Assembly: GCA_934660915.1 (NCBI GenBank)
Contig: CAKUIF010000001.1
Location: 186,001-250,000, forward strand
Length of the DNA: 64,000 bases
From: an uncultured Olsenella sp.
GTDB lineage: Bacteria > Actinomycetota > Coriobacteriia > Coriobacteriales > Atopobiaceae
Direction: 5' to 3'
Both the position numbers and the translations under genes were made by a program. Within the stretch, counting starts at the first letter, position 1, and each line of letters begins with the position of its first letter. A model generated the notes under the pieces. The model was given only the letters and a program-made list of their open reading frames with translations, was not told where the DNA came from and made no database searches. Shown here one piece after another: positions 17,810 to 25,820 of the stretch.

Positions 17810-18742
17810 ATGAACATATTGGTTTTGGTCCCGGCAAACGATGAGCACAAGGCGACGCTCGAGGCGGCGGCTCCGGAGGCGAGCTTTACGTACACGAGCC
17901 CCGACACCGCGACCGACGAGGAGGTGGCCGCGGCCGACGTCATCGTGGGCAACCTCGCCGCAGATCGCCTGGGCGCGGCGGCGCGCCTGCGACTCATTCA
18001 GCTGAACTCGGCCGGCTACGACAACTACACCGCGGCGGGCACCCTGCCTGCGGGTGCTGCGCTCTGCTGCGCCACGGGCGCATACGGGCAGGCAGTCTCG
18101 GAGCACCTCTTTGCCTCCGTCCTTGCCGTCATGAAGAAGCTCCCCGGCTACCGCGACCTGCAGCGCGGCCGTCGATGGGGCGACCTCGGCGAGGTCTGCT
18201 CCCCCGCCGGCGCAAACGTGCTCGTGCTCGGCGCGGGCGACATCGGCACGCACATCGCGGCGCTCTTCGCGGCCGTCGGGTCCCACGTCACCGGCGTGCG
18301 CCGCAGCGTTGTGGCGGCCAAGGCGCCGTTCGAGCGCATGGCGACCATGGACGAGCTGGCGGAGCTGCTGCCCGAGGCCGACGTCGTGGCATCGGTTCTG
18401 CCGAGCACGCCCCAGACGCACGGACTTGCCGACGCGGGCTTCTTTGCCCGGATGAAGGAGGGGGCCATCTTTGCGAACGCCGGCCGCGGCGACCTCGTCA
18501 ACCAGTCGGCACTCCTCTCGGCGCTGCAGTCGGGCCACCTCGCGGGCGCGGCGCTCGATGTGTGCACGCCCGAGCCGCTGCCCGGCGACGACGCGCTGTG
18601 GACCGCGCCGAACCTGCTGCTCACCCCGCACATCTCGGGCTTCTACCACCTGCCCGTGACGCTCGACAACATCGTGGCGATCGCTGCGGAAAACATCCGC
18701 GCCCTTCTTTGCGGCGACGAGCTGCGCAACCGCGTGCTCTAG
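17810..18742 (+). CDS. D-2-hydroxyacid dehydrogenase, NAD-binding
   Basis: A 310-residue protein with an N-terminal flavodoxin-like substrate domain, the dinucleotide loop LVLGAGDIGTHIA, and the catalytic elements NAGRGDLVN (Arg), DVCTPEPLP (Glu) and LTPHISGF (His). This is the standard order for D-isomer 2-hydroxyacid dehydrogenases. The sequence looks more like glyoxylate/hydroxypyruvate reductases than VanH or LdhA lactate dehydrogenases, but the substrate is not certain. GAAGGAG precedes the ATG. It is divergent from the orphan higA. Confidence 0.85.
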   Translation: MNILVLVPANDEHKATLEAAAPEASFTYTSPDTATDEEVAAADVIVGNLAADRLGAAARLRLIQLNSAGYDNYTAAGTLPAGAALCCATGAYGQAVSEHLFASVLAVMKKLPGYRDLQRGRRWGDLGEVCSPAGANVLVLGAGDIGTHIAALFAAVGSHVTGVRRSVVAAKAPFERMATMDELAELLPEADVVASVLPSTPQTHGLADAGFFARMKEGAIFANAGRGDLVNQSALLSALQSGHLAGAALDVCTPEPLPGDDALWTAPNLLLTPHISGFYHLPVTLDNIVAIAAENIRALLCGDELRNRVL

Positions 18743-18815
18743 GCGGCCGGAGGCGGGCAGGGCTCGGGGTGGCCGGTCCTTCTTGCCCGTAGGTCCTTCT
18801 TGCCGCCAAAACAAC

Positions 18816-18885
18816 CGATTAGCAACCGAAAACGGTGCATACGCCCTACCAGAGGTCCGTATGCACCGTTTTCGGTTGCTAATCG
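18816..18885. repeat. GATTAGCAACC palindrome, copy 1
   Basis: Perfect 28-bp arms at 18816-18843 and 18858-18885 surround a 14-base loop. The outer part reads CGATTAGCAACCGAAAACGG. The same element recurs at 22921, 49690 and 50759. It lies 74 bp downstream of the dehydrogenase gene, without a T-run. Confidence 0.9.
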
Positions 18886-18956
18886 ACCAACAAGCGCATA
18901 CCCCACGCCAATTTTTCATCCCATATAACGACAAGGCAAAGACGACCTTGCGATCG

Positions 18957-18990
18957 CGCCGCCCGAGGAATGGTCCATTCCCGGGCGGCG
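18957..18990 (+). promoter_or_regulatory. GC-rich hairpin in the leader of the MerR-like gene
   Basis: A stem of 15 pairs with one bulged A (CGCCGCCCG-GGAATG against CATTCC-CGGGCGGCG) with a 3-base loop. It ends four bases before the palindromic operator and has no T-run. It could be an upstream terminator or a leader structure. Confidence 0.55.
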
Positions 18991-18993
18991 ATT

Positions 18994-19014
18994 GCTGTTC
19001 AAAGGTTGAACAGC
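18994..19014. promoter_or_regulatory. Palindromic operator upstream of the MerR-like gene
   Basis: GCTGTTCAA-AGG-TTGAACAGC is a perfect 9-3-9 inverted repeat 26 bp before the GTG start at 19041, followed by an extra half site GGTTGAA at 19018-19024. The same core recurs at the 3' end of the gene (19688-19706). Autoregulation by the encoded MerR-like protein is the simplest reading. Confidence 0.6.
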
Positions 19015-19040
19015 AAAGGTTGAATCGAGGAGGTGAGCGC

Positions 19041-19715
19041 GTGGGCGATCAGCATGGATGGACGATTTCGCAGGTAGAGGACCTCATTGGCCTTCCTAGG
19101 CGCGATATTCAGCGTTGCTGCTACACCGGCAAAGGCGGCGTCGCGCTCCTCTTTCCTACCGACAGCACTTGGGGCCGCCGCGCCTACTCCGCCGATGACC
19201 TCGCGCGCCTGTACCTCGTTGCCCGCATGAAAGACCGGGGCATGAGCCTGCCCGAGATCAAGCGGGAGCTCGACGGCAGCGAGGCGGCGGGAAACGGCGA
19301 CGACGTTCTTCTGGGCGACTGCGCATCCCGCCTTGCCGAGGCACGCGAGCAGGTTGAGAGCCTGCTTTTGTCCGCCCAGGTGCTTCTATGTGCGGACAAC
19401 CCCCGTGCAATTAAGTCTTTGATTTCTGACTATATTTACCGGTCGGCAGGAGCCAAGCTCGGCTGCTCAGGCCTCCTTGAGCGCCTTGAGCTATTCGATT
19501 TCGACAACACATCATCCGAGCTGCGGATATTTACGCTTCAGCTGCTCGACACTCCCGGCTTTGCCTTAGCGATCGAGCTCTGGCTTGGCACCGGCAGCGC
19601 CGAGCGGCTTGTCGATAGCCTAAGCAAGAAGGTCCCCGACTCCACCGCGATCTGCCGGTCTCAAAGCGAAGTGCAATATAGCCCTCGCTGTTCAACCATT
19701 GAACAGATACGTTAG
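19041..19715 (+). CDS. MerR-like transcriptional regulator
   Basis: A 224-residue protein with an N-terminal winged HTH (WTISQVEDLIGLPRRDIQRC, then RRAYSADDLARLYLVARMKDRGMSLPEIKREL), the layout of MerR family DNA-binding domains. Residues from about 95 onward form a helical domain of unknown ligand, not a known metal-binding tail. I chose the GTG at 19041 because GAGGAGG lies 6 bases upstream. A perfect palindrome stands before the gene and a near copy overlaps its last codons, which suggests autocontrol. Convergent with an XRE gene. Confidence 0.75.
   Translation: MGDQHGWTISQVEDLIGLPRRDIQRCCYTGKGGVALLFPTDSTWGRRAYSADDLARLYLVARMKDRGMSLPEIKRELDGSEAAGNGDDVLLGDCASRLAEAREQVESLLLSAQVLLCADNPRAIKSLISDYIYRSAGAKLGCSGLLERLELFDFDNTSSELRIFTLQLLDTPGFALAIELWLGTGSAERLVDSLSKKVPDSTAICRSQSEVQYSPRCSTIEQIR
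19688..19706. promoter_or_regulatory. Second copy of the TGTTCAA palindrome, inside the 3' end of the MerR-like gene
   Basis: CTGTTCAA-CCA-TTGAACAG is an 8-3-8 inverted repeat with the same half sites as the one at 18994. It overlaps the last codons of the regulator and lies six bases before the stop of the convergent XRE gene. A binding site at both ends of a gene could support DNA looping. Confidence 0.55.
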
Positions 19716-19927
19716 AAGTCGATAAATGAGCCAACGGGGACATCGAGCGCTCGCGCAATCTTGCAGAGCACGTCGATGCCAACATCAGCACGGCCACCCT
19801 CTAGTTTCCAGAGGTATGACCGGCTCGTGCCCGTCATGAGCGCAAGCTGCCGCTGAGAAATGCCTCGCTGTTCCCGCTCATGGCGAATATTGGAGCCTAA
19901 GCTCCTCTTTTCGGCTTCGTTGTCCAT
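19712..19927 (-). CDS. XRE-family HTH regulator
   Basis: A 71-residue protein that is almost entirely one helix-turn-helix: LGSNIRHEREQRGISQRQLAL then TGTSRSYLWKLEGGRADVGI, typical of Cro/C1-type repressors. No extra domain is present. Its coding end overlaps the 3' end of the convergent MerR-like gene by four bases. Upstream it faces the envelope operon across a 15-bp-arm palindrome, which is a candidate operator. The ribosome site is weak. Confidence 0.85.
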   Translation of the reverse strand: MDNEAEKRSLGSNIRHEREQRGISQRQLALMTGTSRSYLWKLEGGRADVGIDVLCKIARALDVPVGSFIDF

Positions 19928-19951
19928 AAGAAGAAGCGTAGGTATGCAATA

Positions 19952-19987
19952 CTCGGCTATGGCTCTTTATAGAGAGCCATAGCCGAG
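19952..19987. promoter_or_regulatory. Palindrome in the divergent XRE / envelope operon region
   Basis: Perfect 15-bp arms CTCGGCTATGGCTCT (19952-19966) and its complement (19973-19987) surround a 6-base loop. It sits 25 bp before the XRE start and 51 bp before the operon start, so it is well placed as an operator for divergent control. A regulatory hairpin is the alternative. Confidence 0.6.
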
Positions 19988-20038
19988 GGCATTACTGAAC
20001 AAACAGGCTCGCAACCGAAAAGTATTCAAAGGAGAACC

Positions 20039-21337
20039 ATGCGAATAATCAGACACGGAATCCTAGCGTCACTCATCTTTGCTTTCGCGCTGGCCCTCCC
20101 AATGGCAGCACGCGCGGAAGATCAGGTTTACTATCTCGGCTCGACCGTCAACGCTGGAACTGATGACGGGTATTCGAAGGACGGCGCCCTGACCGAAAAA
20201 GACCCTCATTACGGCTGGAGCCTTGGTCGTTTTTACGTCACCGGCTTCACAAACATACAGCGCGAGGGCAACAAGGTCACCTTCCTCAAAACAGCCGGCG
20301 ACGACATCAAGCTGAAATTTCGTCTTGGCCAGGAAATTGACCAGCTCAACGGTGATGAAGCATTAACAATCAACGATGATTCGAACGGCTACGATCAGCG
20401 TTTTGGAATCACCAAGTCGGACACCGGGTTCGGCCGCGGCACCCTCATCATCCGCCAAACCGATTACCAAAACAACGAATCAGCCCCGCAGGTTTTCGTC
20501 AATTACCTCGACGGGGTCCAAAAAGACGCTGAGACCGATGTCTCCTCGTTCGCCGAGGGCGATTACGAGGTCGTGCTCGACTACGAAATAAAGAAGGACG
20601 CGCGCAAGACCCCGGGCATTGGCCCCATTCCGAGCATTTCCATCCTGCCGGAATACGGCAACTACACCATTCGGTTCAGCTTCTCCGTCCGCAACGGCAA
20701 TACCATGGTCTTTCTCCTTGACTCAGAAACCGGCTCGGAGCTTACCAACAGTTCCGTTACAGAGAATGGCTTTACCGTCGACTTTGCCAAATCTCGCTAC
20801 CTTGACATCTTCGTCAAGCGCTCGGTGCTCTCCGACAACGGTCAGGAGCTTGTCGACATCCGATCGAACGAGCCCGCGAGCGACGGGAAGAGCTACACGG
20901 ACCCGGGCATCTACACCATCACGGCAGTCAACCCGAGCACGAGCCAGACTACCGAGAAGGTCATTTATGTAGGCAACGACCCGCTGCTCAAATGCTATGC
21001 GATCACCGGATACTCCCTGGAGCAGATTCAGGACATGCTCGACCAGGGGGCCACCGTTAACGAAGACGGCTCCATCGTGTGGCCAACGCCTGATGACTCC
21101 GAAAAGGCGGGAACGGGTGAGACCACTCCTCAAGCAGAGCGGGACGACTCCAAGGGAAGCATGCCCTTCTTGCCGATCGCGCTCGTTGTGATCGTGGCAA
21201 TCGCGGGCGTTGCTTTCGTTGCGAATAAGCGTCGGATAGCGGCTACAAACCGGGACGCGGACGCTCAGGCCAACATGGAATCAACCGGAATCGGCGCCTC
21301 GAACAACCCAGAGGGAGATGCCCGAAATGAGGAGTAA
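20039..21337 (+). CDS. Hypothetical exported protein with C-terminal membrane anchor
   Basis: A 432-residue protein with a signal peptide (MRIIRHGILASLIF... cleaved near AARAED), a large beta-rich extracellular part, and a single C-terminal transmembrane helix (about 377-397, FLPIALVVIVAIAGVAFV) followed by a short charged cytosolic tail. No LPXTG motif is seen. Segments such as GNYTIRFSFSVRNGNTMVFLL and DPGIYTITAVNPSTSQTTEKV resemble Ig-like folds. No family was recognised. AAAGGAG precedes the ATG. It is the first gene of a four-gene operon, and the next gene overlaps its end by 11 bases. Confidence 0.75.
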   Translation: MRIIRHGILASLIFAFALALPMAARAEDQVYYLGSTVNAGTDDGYSKDGALTEKDPHYGWSLGRFYVTGFTNIQREGNKVTFLKTAGDDIKLKFRLGQEIDQLNGDEALTINDDSNGYDQRFGITKSDTGFGRGTLIIRQTDYQNNESAPQVFVNYLDGVQKDAETDVSSFAEGDYEVVLDYEIKKDARKTPGIGPIPSISILPEYGNYTIRFSFSVRNGNTMVFLLDSETGSELTNSSVTENGFTVDFAKSRYLDIFVKRSVLSDNGQELVDIRSNEPASDGKSYTDPGIYTITAVNPSTSQTTEKVIYVGNDPLLKCYAITGYSLEQIQDMLDQGATVNEDGSIVWPTPDDSEKAGTGETTPQAERDDSKGSMPFLPIALVVIVAIAGVAFVANKRRIAATNRDADAQANMESTGIGASNNPEGDARNEE

Positions 21338-22040
21338 AGCAATTGCCATCCCCTTGTGCCTCGCGCTGGCGCTTCAAGGCTGCGGAGTTCCCGCTCAAAC
21401 AGGAAATAGTTCCGACCCCGCAACGTCGCAAGAGTCTGCGCAACCCGTCACCGACAACGAACAAAAGATGTCAGACGCCAGCTTTATCAAGAAGCTCGAA
21501 GACGACATCTACCGATCAATCGTCGACGACCTCGACGAAGACGGCAATCGCAAGGATCTTCAGGTCCAGGACGTGAAGGCTGTATATCTTTCCAAGGAGT
21601 ACCTCGAGCAGTACACGTACAACACCAAGGAAACCAAATTCTTTGGGACTACGCTCGGCGAGCTTGAAAAGAAGTTCGATAAACAAAAGTACGTTTTCGA
21701 CATCGATGAGAACGGCAGGACGGTTTCCCATGCCGTCGACGATTTCGACAATACCTTCGATGAGGTCACGCAAGCCGCACTCTTGGGCACCGGGGTGATT
21801 CTCATCAGCGTGACCATCGTTTGCGTCACCGGCGGCGCACCAGTAACCGCGCTCGTTGCCTGCACAGCCAACAGCGCGACCGCGATCACGGCGAACCAAG
21901 CTCATCTTGCGCTTCTTGCCGCCAGCAGCGCCATCGCCATCTTTGATGACGGAGACGTCGGAGACGCGGCCAAGGATATCGCTTTCGACACGGGAAGCGA
22001 CTTCGTCATGCAGGCAATCGGCGGCAACGCCGTCGCTTAA
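21327..22040 (+). CDS. Hypothetical lipoprotein with Ala/Gly-rich hydrophobic C-terminal region
   Basis: A 237-residue protein with a lipobox ALALQGCG (lipidated Cys near residue 19). The charged middle (KKLEDDIYRSIVDDLDEDGNRK...) is followed at about residue 150 by a hydrophobic block rich in small residues (GTGVILISVTIVCVTGGAP, then ALVACTANSATAITANQAH) and an acidic end. Such a block is reminiscent of membrane-active or pre-toxin regions, but this is only a resemblance. I chose the ATG at 21327 because GAGGGAG is nine bases upstream; the ATG at 21318 directly abuts it. Confidence 0.7.
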   Translation: MRSKAIAIPLCLALALQGCGVPAQTGNSSDPATSQESAQPVTDNEQKMSDASFIKKLEDDIYRSIVDDLDEDGNRKDLQVQDVKAVYLSKEYLEQYTYNTKETKFFGTTLGELEKKFDKQKYVFDIDENGRTVSHAVDDFDNTFDEVTQAALLGTGVILISVTIVCVTGGAPVTALVACTANSATAITANQAHLALLAASSAIAIFDDGDVGDAAKDIAFDTGSDFVMQAIGGNAVA

Positions 22041-22073
22041 CACGAAGCAACCATTTAAACGGAAGGGAACTAC

Positions 22074-22745
22074 ATGGACGCAGGCAAAACCAAGGCGATC
22101 ATGAACAAGAAGCTCGGGTTCTTTCTGACCAAACCGAAGATTTTGATTTACGGCATCGTTATCGGACTCGTCGCAGGCATCGTCGGCATATCAAGCCTTT
22201 TTCATGCCGGCGAGCAGCGGTATCGCCAAGCGAACACGCTGAGCCCCTCGATCGTCTTTTCTCGCATCGTGTCGAGCAATGAGTTGGTAAGCGCCACGCA
22301 ACAGTACTCAGTCGTGGATAAGTCGGTCGACGACAACGTGCTGCTCGGGATCATCCACATCCCCTTTACCGAGAACAGCTTCTGGTACCGCTACTGCGGG
22401 ACCATCAAGGTCGGCGTCGACTTGAAGAAAGCAAGCTACGAGACGTCGGCGGACGGCCGCACCATCACCATTTCCCTCGAGCAGCCGTACATCATCTCCA
22501 ACACGCCCGATATGGATAAATCCGGCGTCCTCGAGGAACACAACAACATCTTCAACCCCATTCACGTCGAGGACGTGGACGCCTTCCAACGAAAGTGCAT
22601 CGAGGATACCGAGAAGGAAATCGCGAAGGGCGGCATCTTCGACGAGGCAAAAGCCAACACCGAGGAAAACATCAGGCAGATGTTCAACTCCGCTCTTGGC
22701 GACTCTTACACAATCGAGTTCGACTGGCGCGACGCCACGGAATAG
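22074..22745 (+). CDS. Hypothetical single-span membrane protein
   Basis: A 223-residue protein with a short basic N-terminus, one transmembrane helix (about residues 23-42, ILIYGIVIGLVAGIVGISSL) and an extracellular domain of about 180 residues. That domain has VDKSVDDNVLLGIIHIPFTENSFWYRYCGTIKVGV split across it and an acidic helix near the end. It resembles the DUF4230 type of layout (short TM then beta/alpha domain), but I cannot confirm this. GAAGGGA precedes the ATG. It is part of the four-gene envelope operon. Confidence 0.7.
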   Translation: MDAGKTKAIMNKKLGFFLTKPKILIYGIVIGLVAGIVGISSLFHAGEQRYRQANTLSPSIVFSRIVSSNELVSATQQYSVVDKSVDDNVLLGIIHIPFTENSFWYRYCGTIKVGVDLKKASYETSADGRTITISLEQPYIISNTPDMDKSGVLEEHNNIFNPIHVEDVDAFQRKCIEDTEKEIAKGGIFDEAKANTEENIRQMFNSALGDSYTIEFDWRDATE

Positions 22746-22754
22746 GAGAGATTT

Positions 22755-22853
22755 ATGAACATCGGTAAGAACGTGATTATCATCGCAGCAGCCGCCATCA
22801 TCGCTTTTCTCGTCTTCTTCTGGCTCAACAACTCCGTTCTGTGCTGGGGATGA
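22755..22853 (+). CDS. 32-residue membrane peptide
   Basis: A short gene, MNIGKNVIIIAAAAIIAFLVF then FWLNNSVLCWG, preceded by AGGAG five bases before the ATG and only nine bases after the stop of the preceding gene. Nearly the whole product is one transmembrane helix. Its spacing and ribosome site argue that it is translated as the last gene of the operon. Function unknown. Confidence 0.65.
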   Translation: MNIGKNVIIIAAAAIIAFLVFFWLNNSVLCWG

Positions 22854-22920
22854 CCGAGGCGGACGGGAACCGAGCAGGGCGGGCCGCCCTTCTTGCCGGC
22901 CCTTCATGCCGCCAAACAAC

Positions 22921-22990
22921 CGATTAGCAACCGAAACCGGTGCAAAAAGCTGGAAAGAAGGGCTTTTGCGCCGGTTTCGGTTGCTAATCG
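22921..22990. repeat. GATTAGCAACC palindrome, copy 2
   Basis: Arms at 22921-22950 and 22962-22990 match over 29 positions with one substitution and one extra base. The loop contains GGAAAGAAGG. Same family as 18816, 49690 and 50759. It lies 68 bp after the envelope operon. Confidence 0.9.
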
Positions 22991-23130
22991 ACCGGCGAGA
23001 CAACGCGCGGACGCGGTGCGCACCAGTGTCGATTTTCCCCGGCAAACTGACAAACAGGTAACAAGAAGCCCCCTCCGGCCGGGTACTCAGTCATAATCGG
23101 GCACGTAAAACCGCAAGATTAGGAGTGCCC

Positions 23131-24024
23131 ATGCCTCAATCCCCCATCGCCCTCATCGCCTTCGACCTCGACGGGACCGTGTTCGGCTCGCCGACGAACC
23201 AGGTCGTCTCGCCGCGCGTCTGCGCCGCCTTCCAAGCGGCCCACGACGCCGGCGCGCTCATCACCGTCGCGTCCGGCCGCCCGTTCTGGATGCTCGGCAC
23301 GCAGATCCCCGCCGCGCCGTGGCTCGACTTCGCCATCAGCTGCAACGGCGCGCGCGTCGCCGGCACCCACCGAAGCGACCTCGACTTCGACGCGAGCTTC
23401 CCGCGCGCGCTCGCCGAGGACACCCTCGCCTCGATCGCCGAGCTCGGCGGCACCGTGAGCATCCACACCGACGCCGAGTCGCTTATGGAGACGCGCCACT
23501 GCACGCACCTGCTCGACGACTTCGAAGAGCGTAAGGCCGAGGCGAGCGCGAACGGCGCCGAGGCCGCAGACGCCGACCGCGGCAACCCGATCGACGAGCT
23601 CCTTTCCATCTTCGGCGGCGTGGGCGTGGACTCCGCGCTCGACGCCTTCCTTGCCCGCCCCGCCCAGCAGCTCGACAAGGTCGATTGCGCGATGCCCTCC
23701 CGCAATGCGGCAGACGCCCTCGAGGCGCGCCTGAACAAGCTCGGCGGCATCGGCATCGCCCGCCTGGACTCGAAGAACTTCGAGCTCACGAGCGCTGCGG
23801 CCTCCAAGGGCGCGGCGGCCACCGACCTTTGCCGCGAGCTCGGCATCGACCCGGCCCGCGCCGTCGCGTTCGGCGACTCCGCCAACGACCTCAGCATGTG
23901 CGGGCGCGCCCTCACCTTCGTTGCCATGGGCAACGCGACCGACGAGGTCAAGGCCGCTGCCGACGACGTGACCGCCACCGTCTGGGACGACGGCGTCGCC
24001 CAGTGGATCGAGGGGCGCCTGTAA
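23131..24024 (+). CDS. Cof-type HAD family phosphatase
   Basis: A 297-residue protein that begins MPQSPIALIAFDLDGTVFGSP, has VASGRPFWML (motif II) and ends with VAFGDSANDLSMCGRALTFVAMGNATDEV, the acidic Mg site. A long C2 cap contains an acidic, Ala-rich insertion near residue 145-160 (ERKAEASANGAEAADADRG). The substrate is unknown. I use the ATG at 23131, six bases after AGGAG; a GTG two codons earlier overlaps that ribosome site. The AEC transporter gene begins immediately after its stop. Confidence 0.87.
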   Translation: MPQSPIALIAFDLDGTVFGSPTNQVVSPRVCAAFQAAHDAGALITVASGRPFWMLGTQIPAAPWLDFAISCNGARVAGTHRSDLDFDASFPRALAEDTLASIAELGGTVSIHTDAESLMETRHCTHLLDDFEERKAEASANGAEAADADRGNPIDELLSIFGGVGVDSALDAFLARPAQQLDKVDCAMPSRNAADALEARLNKLGGIGIARLDSKNFELTSAAASKGAAATDLCRELGIDPARAVAFGDSANDLSMCGRALTFVAMGNATDEVKAAADDVTATVWDDGVAQWIEGRL

Positions 24025-24975
24025 ATGGACGACCTGCTCTTCTCGCTCAACGCGACGCTGCCGATCTTCATCATGATGATGCTCGGCTACTTCCTCCGGC
24101 GCGTCGGCATCGTTACGCAGGAGTTCGCCGACGCCGCGAACACGTTCGTCTTCAAGATCTGCCTGCCCCTCGTCTTGTTCGACGACCTCTACCAGATGGA
24201 CATCGCCGCGGCGTGGGACGGCGGCTTCGTCGCGTTCTGCGCCGCCGCGACGCTCGGCAGCATCGCGCTGTGCTGGCTCGTCTCGCGCGCGTTCGGCCAG
24301 CAGCCTTGGCGCGGAGAGTTCATACAGGCGTCGTACCGCTCCGGGGCGGCGTTTTTGGGCATCGCGTTTCTTTTGAGCATCTACGGCGAGGCGGGCGCCG
24401 CGCCACTCATGGTCATCGGCGCCGTCCCCATCTACAACGTGAGCGCCGTCGTCATCCTCGAGCTCATGCGGCCGGGCAAGAAGGGCTGCGGCGTGAGCGG
24501 CGAGCTCATCCGCAGCACAATCAAGGGCATCGTCACGAACCCCATCATCCTCGGCATCGTCGCGGGCGTCACCTGGTCGCTGCTTCGCATCCCCATGCCC
24601 CAGGTGCTCGGCACCGCCGTGGCCGACGTCGGCGGCATCGCCACCCCGCTCGGGCTCATCGCGCTCGGCGCGTCGTTCAGCTTCCGTCGTGCGTTCGCGG
24701 TCGGGACGCCGTCGATCGTCGCGTCGGCCATCAAGCTCGTGGGGCTCGAGCTGGTCTTCTTGCCACTGGCGCTCGCGGCGGGATACACCGGTCAGAAACT
24801 CGTCGCCGTCATGATGATGCTCGGCCTGCCCTCCACCGTCAGCGGCTACGTCATGGCGCGCAACATGGGCTACGAGGGAGCGGTCAACTCGAGCGTCGTC
24901 ATGCTCACGACGCTCCTGTCGTCGGTGACCATCACGTTTTGGCTGTGGCTGCTCAAGTCACAGGGGCTGGTGTAG
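24025..24975 (+). CDS. AEC family transporter
   Basis: A 316-residue membrane protein of about ten helices with the two-fold pattern of the auxin-efflux-carrier/malonate-permease family. It begins NATLPIFIMMMLGYFLRRVG and has the family-typical inter-repeat region around TIKGIVTNPIILGIVAGVTWSLL. The last quarter has SAIKLVGLELVFLPLALAAGY and the LGLPSTVSGYVMARN element seen in this family. It probably exports or takes up an organic anion; the substrate is unknown. The ATG follows the preceding stop codon with no gap, so the two genes are coupled. Confidence 0.85.
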   Translation: MDDLLFSLNATLPIFIMMMLGYFLRRVGIVTQEFADAANTFVFKICLPLVLFDDLYQMDIAAAWDGGFVAFCAAATLGSIALCWLVSRAFGQQPWRGEFIQASYRSGAAFLGIAFLLSIYGEAGAAPLMVIGAVPIYNVSAVVILELMRPGKKGCGVSGELIRSTIKGIVTNPIILGIVAGVTWSLLRIPMPQVLGTAVADVGGIATPLGLIALGASFSFRRAFAVGTPSIVASAIKLVGLELVFLPLALAAGYTGQKLVAVMMMLGLPSTVSGYVMARNMGYEGAVNSSVVMLTTLLSSVTITFWLWLLKSQGLV

Positions 24976-25100
24976 GCGCGCAGCGGAGACTGCCGCGGCC
25001 CGCCGTCCGGCGTCCGCCGTTCCGACACGCGTTGAACTCTCACACATATAACGATGTTTTATCTTCCTACGTAAAAAGTCGGTGGACGGCGGTTTTTGGG

Positions 25101-25128
25101 TTGGCAACGGCGCTTTGCGCTGCATAAT
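25101..25128 (+). promoter_or_regulatory. Predicted sigma-70-type promoter of xpt
   Basis: TTGGCA at 25101-25106 and CATAAT at 25123-25128 are separated by 16 bp. The start codon of xpt is 54 bp downstream. No purine riboswitch core was found between. Confidence 0.55.
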
Positions 25129-25182
25129 GGAGTGCAACCGTTTTTTCAGACACCCACGCCCAAACCACCCGGGAGGTTGCGC

Positions 25183-25761
25183 ATGAAGGAGCTCGAGGAC
25201 CGTATACGCAAGGACGGAATCGTTCGAGAGGGCAACGTCCTCAAGGTCGACAGCTTCCTCAACCACAAGTGCGACGTCGCGCTTTACGACCAGATGGGCG
25301 CCGAGTGGGCCCGTCTTTTTGAGGGCAAGAAGGTCGACAAGATCCTGACCATCGAGTCTTCCGGCATCGGCATCGCCTGCGTGGCCGCCACCCACTTCAA
25401 CAACGTTCCCGTGGTGTTCGCCCGCAAGACCGAGTCCAAGAACCTCGACGGCGAGCAGTACCGCACCCAGATCAAGAGCTACACCAAGGGCCGCACCTAC
25501 GAGGTCATCGTCGCCAAGCGCTTCCTCGAGCGCGGCGAGCACGTCATCATCCTCGACGACTTCCTGGCCATGGGCTGCGCCCTCAACGGCCTGCTCGAGA
25601 TCTGCGAGGAGGCAGGCGTCGTGGTCGAGGGCATCGGCATCGCCATCGAGAAGGGCTTCCAGCCCGGCGGCAAGGACCTGCGCGAGCGCGGCTACCAGGT
25701 CGAGTCCCTCGCCGTCGTCAACAGCATGGACGCCGCGACGGGTCAGATCGAGTTCGCGTAG
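25183..25761 (+). CDS. xpt: Xanthine phosphoribosyltransferase
   Basis: A 192-residue enzyme that converts xanthine and PRPP to XMP and pyrophosphate in purine salvage. The PRPP-binding loop is VIILDDFLAMGCALNG (about residues 122-137), and the N-terminal half has VDSFLNHKCDVALYDQMG and the ESSGIG element, all as in Xpt of other Gram-positives. Length equals the family norm. The ATG at 25183 follows GGGAGG. A terminator lies 29 bp after the stop. Confidence 0.92.
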   Translation: MKELEDRIRKDGIVREGNVLKVDSFLNHKCDVALYDQMGAEWARLFEGKKVDKILTIESSGIGIACVAATHFNNVPVVFARKTESKNLDGEQYRTQIKSYTKGRTYEVIVAKRFLERGEHVIILDDFLAMGCALNGLLEICEEAGVVVEGIGIAIEKGFQPGGKDLRERGYQVESLAVVNSMDAATGQIEFA

Positions 25762-25789
25762 CGTCTAGGCAAGCATCACCAACATCCGG

Positions 25790-25820
25790 GCGGGTCGGGG
25801 AAATCCTCGGCCCGCTTTTT
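25790..25820 (+). terminator. Terminator of xpt
   Basis: An 11-pair stem (GCGGGTCGGGG with CCTCGGCCCGC, including G-T pairs) with loop AAAT is followed by TTTTT. Confidence 0.85.

Noticed and set aside
17810..18742. VanH-type D-lactate dehydrogenase supporting the VanA-like ligase
   Set aside because: The protein is a D-2-hydroxyacid dehydrogenase, but it lacks features of the LdhA/VanH clade and lies 13 kb from the ligase gene.
24976..25182. Possible purine riboswitch upstream of xpt
   Set aside because: ATATAA near 25046 recalls the P1 start of the purine aptamer, but the TTTCTACC and CTGACTACG cores are missing and the spacing is wrong. A plain promoter (25101-25128) explains the leader.
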